Source: Caecitellus pseudoparvulus
Lineage: Eukaryota; Bigyra: Bicosoecida
Assembly: GCA_965644315.1 (NCBI GenBank)
Contig: CBFFRQ010000013.1
Coordinates: 620,001 to 684,000 of the forward strand
DNA: 64,000 nt
Direction of reading: 5' to 3'
Part shown: piece after piece, positions 1 through 9,168 of the stretch
Layout of the letters: every line of letters starts with the position of its first letter
How positions within the stretch are numbered: the first letter of the stretch is position 1
Made by a program: the position numbers and the translations under genes
Notes under the pieces: generated by a model
Told to the model about the DNA's origin: nothing
The model's input: only the letters and a program-made list of their open reading frames with translations
Database searches by the model: none

Positions 1-3000
1 AGTCAGCCAGAGTAGCCCCCTGCTCCCCCTGCAGCAGCCCTAAGTGGGCGCTGTCTGGGCTGCTGCCGCGAGACAGGTGGGACTTGGCGCTGCCCCGACG
101 AGTTCGCCGGGCCCCGGACGTAACACTGCCAGGGCCGGTGGTGGGAATGGCCGGCAGGGACGAGCCTGCTGTGCTGACCGAGCCGTCCGACTTGCGGCGA
201 GTGCGGCGGAACGAGCCCAGGGAAAGAGATCCCATGCCTTCTCCGCCATGCTCTGCCTGCACGTCCTGACGAGGCGACTGCTGCCGTTTGTAGGGGGAGG
301 TGGGCGGACTGGCGAGGCCAGAGCCCACGCGTGGTGGCATGCTGCGCCTCTTGCCTGTCGGGCTGCCTCGACCTCGCGGGCTGGCCGCGCCGCCACCCCC
401 TGTGGACCTGCCATCTGCTGACGAGCCAGGCGCTTGCTGCAGGTGGATGCTGCCTCGCGGCTTGGCGGTTTGCTCCCCGCCGGCGCTGTCGTCCCCACTG
501 CTGCCCTTGCCAGGCACGCCAGCTGCTTCCGCCCTGAAGCGAGCCAGCGCAGCAGCTACGTCTCCCTCGCCCTCCCGCAGTGTGTCCAGGTTGTTTCCGG
601 AGCGCACTGGGCCCAACAGGCCCGTCGTACGGCCCACAGCAGTGAAGGACCCCCGAGGGCGCCGCGCCATGCTCGCCCGCCGCACGCCCGCGCCACCCTG
701 CGATGACGTCTCGAAGTCGTCCATGCTGCGCCGGGTGCCGACAAAGGGAGCAGCGGCATACCCACCCCCTGAAGAGTACATGCCCAGCAAGGACTTCATG
801 TTCTTATTGTCACCGCCCTCGCTCTCCGTCTCGGCGAGCTTGCGCTCATACAGCGCAGACAGGCCGTGCTTGGAGATGAGTGTGTGCACTTCCGTGGCCA
901 AGGCTTCGATGAGGCGGACGTCTTCTTGTGTGAATGGGCTGCCGTCAGACTTGTTCACCAACTGCACCACACCAACAGGCTTCTTCTTGGCCACAGGTGC
1001 CGGCACGCCGGCGCTGCGATCGCGGCTGGAGGTGCTGGTGTTCGAAGGAGATGGACCTCCGCCAGCGGCCGTCACACTGCGTCGCTGTGCCCTGAGAATG
1101 GGCACTGCCAGCAGCGTCCGGGAGCGGAAATGCGCCGCGACGTCGGCGTGCTTGTCGAAAGAAGCGTGCTTCCAGGCATCCTTGACGACCTGCGGGCCAA
1201 CCAGTGTGCCAGCTGCAAGAGCGCCCGCGATGTCGGCGCCCAGGGCGACTTCAGACGAGGAAAATTCGCCGTCCACATCGGCCACGCTACTGACTGTGCG
1301 GCGGTGGCTAGCACGGCGCCCAGATGAGCTGGTGGGGGAGCTGCCGGAGGCTGCGCCACTGCCACCTGTCACACCTGAAATGCCGGTAAGCAGCAGGGGC
1401 TGACCAGGGGGGCCAGATGGGCGATGAGCCGCAATGCCAGCTGCCATGACAGGGCTCAGGCTGGGGGAGGAGGGCACCTGTCCGCCTGCCCCGTCTGATT
1501 GTGCCCGCGCCAGGGCTCCCGCCGCCCCCTCCTCGGCAGAAAAGGTGCGCCCCTGCAGGTTTTGGTTCATCTCATCCACGAGGAAGAAGGTCACTTTCTG
1601 GGCAGGCAGCATGACGAACACCTGGCGCAGCAGCTCGTCCAGCACTGACCAGAAGGTCTTGCTGGTGACGTCGGCTGTGACCAGCTTCACGACTCGTGTG
1701 AAGGCCATGGTGCGGGCAGTGGCAGACTGGGCTGCGCGCAGCAAGGCAGCTTTCTCCAACACCACGCCGGCCGTGTCCGTGATGTGCTGCATGGTGGCAA
1801 TGTCATCGTCCCCGAAGGCCAGCACGGCCCGCTGCGCGGCCCTGGAGGTGGAGGGGCCCAGTTTGTTGATGGCTTGAATCACGGCCACAACACGTCCAGA
1901 GCGGTCTGCCACTGGCATGCACAGCAGGGACTGCGTGCGGTACCCCGTTCGCTTGTCCATGGCGGGATCAAACCGCGCGTCTTGGGCGACATCAGGGATG
2001 TTCAGCACCTTCCCAGTCGTGGCGACAGAGCCTGCGATGCCCTTGCCCAGAGGGATGCGCACGCCTGCAGCGTCCTCAGACACGGTGAGGACAAGCGAGT
2101 CCCCTTCTACGAGGAACACCGACACGCGATCAGCCTGCAGTAGCTCGTACGCCACGTCCACGATGCGGGTGATGATGTCCTGGTAGTTGCTGCCACGGTA
2201 CACGCTCTGCACCATGCTCATGAGCAGGTGGGCCTTGTTGGTAGCATGGGTGCTGCTCTGGTGCTGCTGCGCACACTGGATGGCAGCGGCAGCGGCAGGT
2301 GCCATGGCCATCAGGGCACCAACGTCTGCCGCCGAGAAGGCGCCAGCGACAGGCGCAGACAGTGCAAGCAGGCCGCTTCCAAGGCCCTTCTCACTGCTGG
2401 AAGGCAGAGGTAGGGCAAGTAAGCTGCGCTCGGGCTTCTCAGGGGGTGGTGGCGACGGGGGGCTGGGCAGCGGCGCGGTTGCTCCCACAAGAGCCGTGCC
2501 GGGGGGCAGCGTTTTGCGACGCAGGCGCGGGTCGACACTGGCGTCGTCGACGTAGAGAGGGGATCGCGACAGCAGTGCCTGCAGTAGGGCCACGCTTTGG
2601 GCAGAGGGGGTGTCAGCGTCCACCTGCCAAGCCGCCTGGCGGGCAGCCTCCTGCATGTGTGCAGGTGGCTGCGACCCGCCCTGTACGAGGAACTGGCTGG
2701 CCTCACTGTCAGCAGGCGGCAGGCCCCCGAAGACACTGGGCTTTTCGGAGGTGGAGTGCTGAGTGAGGAAGTACCGGGCCGGGCCGCTGCCCCCTCCTGC
2801 CAAGAAAGTGCGGAAGGAGGGCGCCTCCTCCTCCGAGTCGTCGCCATCGCCGCCTGGCTGGTCAGCACTGGCCAGGGGAAGCGCCGAAGGCGCAGCCTTG
2901 CCCTCTGCCCCACTGCTACCATATCGAGCACCAGTGGTGCTGCTCTGGAAGAAGTCTAGCTTGCGCCGACTGCTGGCACTGTGGGTGAGCCTTGCAGAGC

Positions 3001-3859
3001 GGGGGGCATCGCCCACGCCCCCGTGCCCCGCAGAGACGCGCACGAGCTGCTGGGCATCCAGGGGCACAGAGTATGGTGTTACATGCACTGGGGATGCTTG
3101 CAGCTCCTCCCTGCCTTTGCCGTGCTGGATGATGCAGCGAGCTGCAGCTCCGGCCGCCGCGACGGCGTTTTCGGGTGTTGAGTTGGAGGCTTGCATGAGG
3201 CTTGGCAGCGCCGCGAAAGCTGCCTGGTACTTGCCCAGCGCATCGGTCAAGGTCAAAATGAGCCCGGCAATGGCGTCTGGCTCCGATAAGAGCTCGTCGT
3301 CACCCTTGGCCAGCAAGCCGCGGAGCCAGGCAGGAGAGCCTGGCACGGCGCGTTGCTGGCCGCCCTCTCCCCATGCATGGGCAGAGGGGCGCCGGCGCTT
3401 GACAGACTCTGGACCCAGATCAATGCACACACTCTGCAGCGCCTCCCGCATGGGTGCGAGGCACCCCTTCAGCGCAGACGTGAGGTGTGCACCTGAGTCG
3501 TCGCGCGCGACAGCGGCAGCATCTTGCCCGTGGCTTGCATGGGCGGGGCCACTCGTGAGGGCCACGCGCATGCGGTCAGCCACGCTCGGTCTGGGCTTCT
3601 TTGGGTAACTCCTGGGCTCTTTGCCCCTCTGAGCAGCAGCTGCAGCAGCAGCGGCGGAGGTTTGCCGAGGGCTCCCCCCCTCAGCGCTGGCGGCATCGGA
3701 GGCCACCGTGGGGTGATACAATGGTGCTGCACGCCGTTGAGAGCCGGCCTTGGCGCCACCAACGGCAGGGGAGCGCCGCTTACCAGCAGAAGCAGGCCCT
3801 GGCAAGCGTCGGCGCGGCCCTGATCGAGCCCCGCCTCCTCCTGCGGGTGCGCCAGACAT
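1..3859 (-). CDS. Multi-GAF-domain protein, 3' end outside window
   Basis: The minus-strand frame is open from the ATG at 3859 to the window edge, about 1286 codons with no stop, so the C-terminus is missing. The N-terminal ~430 residues are low-complexity with helical stretches. A weak GAF-like module ends near residue 545. A clear GAF domain lies at about 555-690 (DRVSVFLVEGD, GKGIAGSVATTGK, LNIPDVAQDARFD, then VVAVIQAINK). Another lies at about 710-1000 and is split by low-complexity inserts (VTFFLVDEMNQ; VGVVQLVNKSDGSPFTQED). Beyond that only Pro/Ser/Gly-rich sequence is seen. Tandem GAF domains of this kind bind cyclic nucleotides in phosphodiesterases and adenylyl cyclases, but no catalytic domain is visible here. 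It lies 216 bp downstream of the PKG-like gene on the same strand, which is suggestive of cyclic-nucleotide signalling. A CAG/GTGAGT donor-like site near 3910 means a 5' non-coding or short first exon is possible. Confidence 0.75.
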   Translation of the reverse strand, partial: MSGAPAGGGGARSGPRRRLPGPASAGKRRSPAVGGAKAGSQRRAAPLYHPTVASDAASAEGGSPRQTSAAAAAAAAQRGKEPRSYPKKPRPSVADRMRVALTSGPAHASHGQDAAAVARDDSGAHLTSALKGCLAPMREALQSVCIDLGPESVKRRRPSAHAWGEGGQQRAVPGSPAWLRGLLAKGDDELLSEPDAIAGLILTLTDALGKYQAAFAALPSLMQASNSTPENAVAAAGAAARCIIQHGKGREELQASPVHVTPYSVPLDAQQLVRVSAGHGGVGDAPRSARLTHSASSRRKLDFFQSSTTGARYGSSGAEGKAAPSALPLASADQPGGDGDDSEEEAPSFRTFLAGGGSGPARYFLTQHSTSEKPSVFGGLPPADSEASQFLVQGGSQPPAHMQEAARQAAWQVDADTPSAQSVALLQALLSRSPLYVDDASVDPRLRRKTLPPGTALVGATAPLPSPPSPPPPEKPERSLLALPLPSSSEKGLGSGLLALSAPVAGAFSAADVGALMAMAPAAAAAIQCAQQHQSSTHATNKAHLLMSMVQSVYRGSNYQDIITRIVDVAYELLQADRVSVFLVEGDSLVLTVSEDAAGVRIPLGKGIAGSVATTGKVLNIPDVAQDARFDPAMDKRTGYRTQSLLCMPVADRSGRVVAVIQAINKLGPSTSRAAQRAVLAFGDDDIATMQHITDTAGVVLEKAALLRAAQSATARTMAFTRVVKLVTADVTSKTFWSVLDELLRQVFVMLPAQKVTFFLVDEMNQNLQGRTFSAEEGAAGALARAQSDGAGGQVPSSPSLSPVMAAGIAAHRPSGPPGQPLLLTGISGVTGGSGAASGSSPTSSSGRRASHRRTVSSVADVDGEFSSSEVALGADIAGALAAGTLVGPQVVKDAWKHASFDKHADVAAHFRSRTLLAVPILRAQRRSVTAAGGGPSPSNTSTSSRDRSAGVPAPVAKKKPVGVVQLVNKSDGSPFTQEDVRLIEALATEVHTLISKHGLSALYERKLAETESEGGDNKNMKSLLGMYSSGGGYAAAPFVGTRRSMDDFETSSQGGAGVRRASMARRPRGSFTAVGRTTGLLGPVRSGNNLDTLREGEGDVAAALARFRAEAAGVPGKGSSGDDSAGGEQTAKPRGSIHLQQAPGSSADGRSTGGGGAASPRGRGSPTGKRRSMPPRVGSGLASPPTSPYKRQQSPRQDVQAEHGGEGMGSLSLGSFRRTRRKSDGSVSTAGSSLPAIPTTGPGSVTSGARRTRRGSAKSHLSRGSSPDSAHLGLLQGEQGATLAD

Positions 3860-4075
3860 GGCAACTTCACCAAGCAGGGACACCCTGCCGAACTCTCCCG
3901 CCCAACACTCACCTGCGGAAGGCGAGCGCAGGGGACAGCACGGTAGTGGTGTCAATACCGACACGGCAAACCATCAGGGGGGCTGTGTGGGTGCGAGGAC
4001 TTTTGGCAGTTGGACAGCGCTTGCATTGCCCAGTTTGCGGAGCGGCGAGCTGCCCGGGTGAGGCACGGTGGCCGC

Positions 4076-7000
4076 TCAAAAGCCCTTGTCCCAGTCGGTG
4101 CCGTCAGACTCGTAGGGCTCGATGATCTCCTCCTCCTCATATGGGTCAAAGTGGGAGGTATCGAAGGGGTCCTTGAGAGGGGGTACCCAAGGCGCGGGCA
4201 GCTTCTTCGCCTGCAGGGCTGTCCAGTCCATGGTCTTGAACCACTTGTGGTCCATGATGTCCTGCACGCCCCCCTTCTTGCAGCCCAGGCGAGCAGACAC
4301 CTTCGCCGTGAGGAGCTTGTTGATGACGTCCTTTGCGTCCTTATCCCGCATCCAGCCAGGGTAGGAGTACTTGCCCTTGACGATCTTCTTGCAGATGATC
4401 ATCTGGTCCTGGCTGTCGTCAGCGAAAGGCGAGACACCGCACAGCATCTCGTAGATGAGAACACCCACAGCCCAATAGTCCACACCCTTGCCGTGGCCCT
4501 TGCCCAGCACCAGCTCGGGCGCCAGGTACTCAGGGGTGCCGCACAGGGTGTACGTGCGGTCCTTCACCACCTTGGCAAAGCCCAGGTCGATGATCTTCAC
4601 GTACCCCTCCGCGTCGATGAGCATGTTCTCGGGCTTCAGGTCACGGTACAGGATGTACTTTTCGTGCAGCGCCGCGAGGCCGGCGATGACACCCGCGCCG
4701 TAGAAGCGCGCGTCATCGGTGGACAGGCACCCGGTGGGCTGGTTGGCCAGCAGGGTGAACAGCTCACCTCCCGCGACGTACTCCAGCACCATGTACAGGC
4801 AGTTGCGGTCAGTGTACGTGGCAGCCAGCTTCAGCACGAAAGGGTGGTCGATCATGGCCATCACGTCACGCTCGTTCATGACGTTCTTCTGCTGGCCGTA
4901 CGCGACGATCTGCGCCTTCTGCAGCACCTTCAGGGCGAAGGGCTTGCCAGTGGGCTTGTGGCGGCACATCTTGACGCGGCCGAAGGTGCCTGCGCCCAGC
5001 GTGCGCATGACCTCCAGGTCAGCTGCCGTGATGGTCTTCATGTCGCGCATGCGGCCAGAGTCGCCCCCGGCAGCAGCGGCGGCACCCCCGGAAGCAGCAC
5101 CAGCAGCCTTAGCCTTGGCCTTGGACGCCTCAAACTCGGCGTGTGTGATGCCAAAGACAACTGCGTCCTCCTTCACGACGTAGTCTCCATCAGCCTGCGC
5201 CGGTCCGGCCAGGGCGGACTCGCCGAAGTGCCCACCGGCCGCCACGACACCACCTGGGCCATTGACAGTCCCAGACTTGACCACGAAGAACGTGTCGTTC
5301 TTGGCACCCGCCTTCAGGACGCTGGCCCCAGCAGGCAGCTCGAAGGCCTTGAAGGAATCGGCCATGACCTCACGCTCGGTCTCTGTCAGCGCCGACAGGA
5401 CGGGGATGGCCGAGATGACACGCAGCTTCAAGCCGCGGTCCAAGAGGTCGCGCAGCGGGCCCAGCAGCTCTGTGAAGGCCTTGCGGTCCAACTTGAGCGT
5501 GGTGACAGCGTCCTGTGCCAGGACGTTGGCAGCACGGGGCTCCGCCAGCAGCAGGGCCCGCTCGCCGAAGTAGGAGCCCTCAGTAAGCGGGATGTCGGCA
5601 GCACTGCCGTCGCCGATGTCTGTGCACAGCACGGAGCCGGACTTGATCATGTAGAACGTGTTGCCCTCCTCGCCCTTGTTGATGATCTTGTCGCCAGGCT
5701 CGAAGCTCTGCTCCTGCACAGCCTCGGCGATCTTGTTCATCTCCTCGTCTGACAGGCTCTCCAGCAGCTTCACCTTGCGCAGGGTGTCAATGATGACGGC
5801 CAGCTGGTCCTCACGCGTGGATGCGATCATGTAGCGGAAGGTCTGGCGGTCCAGCGCCCAGACGACTGCTTCCGTGGTCGCGATGACTGACGCGGCACGG
5901 GGGCAGTTGTACAGCAGGGCCAGCTCGCCGAAAGAGGCGCCGTTGGAGCGTGCTGCGACCTTGTTCCCGTTGACCTCGATGTCGAACTTTCCGTTCTCGA
6001 CGATATAGAACGCGTCACCATCGTCACCCTGCTTGATGATGGTGGTGCCTGGCACACACTTCACCTCCTTCATGGCCATGACCACCTGCTGCAGCTCTGT
6101 GGGGGACAGGGACGCGAAGAGGAAGCCTGCGGAGCCCTGCAGGGCGTCCATGATCACCTTCTTGGCAGCGTCGGACTTCTCGACCTGGGGCAAGACGAAC
6201 TTGCTGTCGGTCTTGTTGTACGACTCGGCCACGATGACGTCACGCTTGCCTCGCTTCTTGGCACCTGCGCCACCAGCGGCGCCGCCTGCGCCACTCTGCG
6301 CTGCAGCAGCCTGAGCCTTGGACACTGGCGGGGGCTCCCACTGCACGTGGTCTGTCTCCACGTGCCAGTAAAACAAGTCTCCACTCTGAGGGTCGACCAC
6401 TTCCTCCCAGCCAGGCGGCAGGGGAACGGTGGGTTCCTGGGCAGGTACAGCGTGACGGGCAGAGTGCAAGGATCGTCAGCATCGCGGCGACCGCCGGGAT
6501 GCTTGGCGCTGCACGGCACCCCTGGTGAGGGGGCCTGGCAACAGTGCCAGCCCACGCAGGCAACACACGGTGAGCAGGAGGTTTTCAAGAGATGTTGGCG
6601 GCCTGGCGGCCGAGCAGGGCACACGCTCGAGCGCTCGGCGTGTTGTTGCCGTCAACTGTGCAAAGCACGACACTCACCCGCTTCTTCTCTCCGGGCTTGT
6701 CCCAAGTCACCTCATCAGTGTCTTCATTCCAGTAGTAGTAAGCCTTTGACTCCTCGTCCCACACAGCCTGCCACGGCTCTGGCAGCTGCTTTGAAATCTC
6801 CTCCTCCTGTGGAAACACACCGTCGACGCGTGGCATGAACGCGCAGCGCGGCAATTGCACTGCGCCAAGGGAGCATGCCAGCATGAAGCAGCCATAGAGC
6901 GGGCCCTGGGCGCGTCAGGACCAGCGTGCTGTCCCTGCTCTTCGCAACCGCGCAAGTTGCGGAATCAGCAGGGCAACAGCACTGCAAGCCGGCCGCCGAG

Positions 7001-7152
7001 CGGCCACTGCACCCGTCGACGGCCCGCAGGCCTGCCCACAGGGTGGTATAGCACATTCTCACACCTCACGGTGCCAAAGCAGCGACCGAGGCGGCGCTCA
7101 CGTGGCTACCCGAGGAGCTCGCGCGGCGACATGCACGTACCCGATCAGCCAT
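4076..7152 (-). CDS. cGMP-dependent-type protein kinase with two WW domains
   Basis: Three exons fit: 7152-7141 (MADR), 6806-6678 and 6436-4076, with GTACGT and GTGAGT donors, giving 833 aa. Two WW domains come first (about residues 13-45, LPEPWQAVWDEESKAYYYW, and 50-80, LPPGWEEVVDPQSGDLFYW). Three cyclic-nucleotide-binding modules follow, with phosphate-binding cassettes FGELALLYNCPRAASV and FGERALLLAEPRAANV. The third (FGESALAGPAQADGDYV) lacks the cassette arginine and is probably degenerate. The AGC kinase domain occupies about 520-780 and has GAGTFGRVK, FALKVL, YRDLKPEN and GTPEYLAPE. DLG replaces the usual DFG. The acidic tail ends in DWDKGF, as in PKG-type kinases. Splitting of the WW pair by an intron agrees with modular exon gain. 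Expected role: cytosolic Ser/Thr phosphorylation released by cyclic nucleotide, with WW domains docking Pro-rich partners (inferred). The short first exon is less certain than the rest. Confidence 0.9.
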
Positions 7153-7576
7153 GGTGAGCGAGGACAGGAGGCGAGACTACGCAATGCTCGCCGTGAGAAG
7201 AGAGGGGCAGGACGGGCACATGAAACAGCCACTCGGTACCCCTGAAAGCTGTTGACCATGAGTCTGGTTTTGAGGTGGACCTGCATGTGGGCTCCCTGGG
7301 CTGTGGTGTGGCCGTGGGCCCGTGGCGGCGCCACCCCGCCAAGTGGACTCCCCCCCCTTCTGCTTCAGCCAAGGGCTACCTGGAACACAGAGTAGGTGTG
7401 GGCGCGTGCAACAGTTTCACAAACTTCTCTAACCTCCCCCACATGCCCCCCCGCGTTGCGAAGCTCAAGTGTGCCCCACTGCAGCACCAACAAGGCAGGC
7501 TCCGTGCCTGAGGGACGTCGGTCTGGAAGTGCCTCGGAGCACAACAGGGAGATCTCAAGGCAAGTTCAGAGACACC
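7153..7576. promoter_or_regulatory. Divergent intergenic region, kinase / EF-hand gene
   Basis: This is 424 bp between the start codons of two divergently transcribed genes, so it must hold both 5' UTRs and promoters. I see no TATA box or clear shared element, only GC-rich unique sequence. Confidence 0.4.
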
Positions 7577-8972
7577 ATGGCTGCTGGAAAGCCAGCCAGC
7601 ATGGGCGTGGAGGCCAAGGTGGACCACTTAGAGCAGCTGCTGCGTGCCAAGGTACGGATCGCTACTTGCCCAACCCGAGATCGCGAAGGTCGAGGGGCGC
7701 TGCATGTCCTGGACGGTTGTCGCTCCATGCACGGCGCCCACCATGCTTAATCTCAGGTGGAGAATCTGTCTGGCTTCAGCGATGAGGCAACACAGGCCCA
7801 CAAGCTGAACTCAATTTTCCGGTGCGTGGTGGTTGCTGGCCGTGAAGTTCGCGCCCCTGGCAGCGCCTGCCTGTGTCGGAGCGACGTCTGTCGATGCACC
7901 GCCTCGGCCTATCTTGAAGGCAGAGAGGGCGTGAAAGTGGCGGTTGGGGCTTCTCCTGGCTTCGCCACTCGCACACTGCGCCTCTGCACGCCTGCCTTCG
8001 TTTGGCCGCAAGGTCGCCGCGACCTCGCACAGAGGTCTCCCCTGGCATCACGCTGAGCCCCTCCGTCTCCTTCCCAGGTTCTTCAACTCAGACCACGACG
8101 GCTTCCTGTCCTTTGACGAGTTCAACGCCGCCCTCGTGCGCATGAACTTCGTCGGCCAGCAAGACACAGTGCGCCGGCTGTTTGACCGGTACGACACAGA
8201 CGGCAGTGGCTTCTTGGCTTACGAGGAGTTCACAGCGGGGCTGTTCGGGCTGGTGCCCAACCTGCGTGGTTCACCCGAAGCGCGATCCGCCATGGACCGC
8301 ATTCGGCAGAAGATCGGCGAGCGGGGCGGCTTGAACGGCATCCGCTCCCTGGCCCGCGTCATGCGCATCATGGACGACAATGGCAACAAGCAGCTGGACC
8401 GGGATGAGATGAAGTTCGGTTTCCGGGACTTTGGCGTCAAGCTGACGGAGCGTGACCTGGACACCGTGCTGAACGTGCTGGACCGCAATGGCGACGGGCA
8501 GGTGTCTTACGACGAGCTCTTGCGAGGCTTGCGGGGGAACTTGTCCTCTCGCCGCCGGTCTCTCATCCTGAAGGCCTTCCACATTCTGGACAAGGACGGC
8601 AGCGGGCAGGTCACCGTGGAGGACCTGGCCACCGTGTACGACTGCAGCTTCCACCCGGAAGTCAACGCTGGGCGCATGACCGAGGAGGAGGCACTGGGGG
8701 AGTTCTTGTCGCAGTGGGACACCCTGGAAAAAGACGGCATCGTCACCCGAGAGGAGTTCTTGGACTACTACAAGGACATCTCGGCCTCCATCGATTCGGA
8801 CGACTACTTTGAGCTCATGATGCGCAACTCGTGGAAGATTCCAGGCGGCGAGGGCGAGGCTGCCTTCACTGCCTATGACACCCGTGACCCCCCCAAAGGT
8901 GTTGAGACTGATGCAAGCAAGTACTTTGCAGCTGGCGGTGCCTCGCTGTCAGAGCTGGAGAAGGAGGGCTGA
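7577..8972 (+). CDS. Calcyphosin-like EF-hand protein
   Basis: Exons are 7577-7651, 7757-7821 and 8078-8972, giving 344 aa. Junctions are AAG/GTACGG, CG/GTGCGT and CCCAG/G and keep the frame. EF-hand calcium loops are readable as [50 protein letters not shown] and [12 protein letters not shown]. The segment [17 protein letters not shown] and the C-terminal [19 protein letters not shown] are hallmarks of the calcyphosin (CAPS/CAPSL) family. An additional N-terminal EF-hand pair precedes the usual core, so the protein is longer than the roughly 190-210 aa animal forms. Calcyphosins are Ca2+ sensors repeatedly found in cilia, which agrees with DRC3 elsewhere in the window. The start gives an N-terminal helix ([15 protein letters not shown]) and is the only ATG in a sensible position. 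Confidence 0.9.
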
Positions 8973-9168
8973 GCTGCGCCGCAGGGGCGCTCCCCCCCCC
9001 CCTGACTCGCTCGACCGCACTCAATGAAGATGTACAATTATTGCTGTTGAACCCCACCGCTATGTCTTAGTTGAATTGCGGCCTTGTACCTCTCGCACTC
9101 GTCCAGGCTGGGGCAGGAGCCTGCGCCTTGTTGATCATCGAAGCTGCGGAAATTAAGAGCAACACGCC

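Noticed and set aside
300-1403. 367-codon plus-strand frame at the window start
   Set aside because: It is opposite the GAF gene, whose minus frame runs unbroken over 3.8 kb with clear domain motifs.
4010-5752. 580-codon plus-strand frame opposite the kinase gene
   Set aside because: It is an antisense shadow of a GC-rich coding exon; the minus strand has unmistakable kinase and nucleotide-binding motifs.
8985-9003. Poly-C run after the EF-hand gene as a possible regulatory or repeat element
   Set aside because: A simple homopolymer in a 3' UTR; no further structure.
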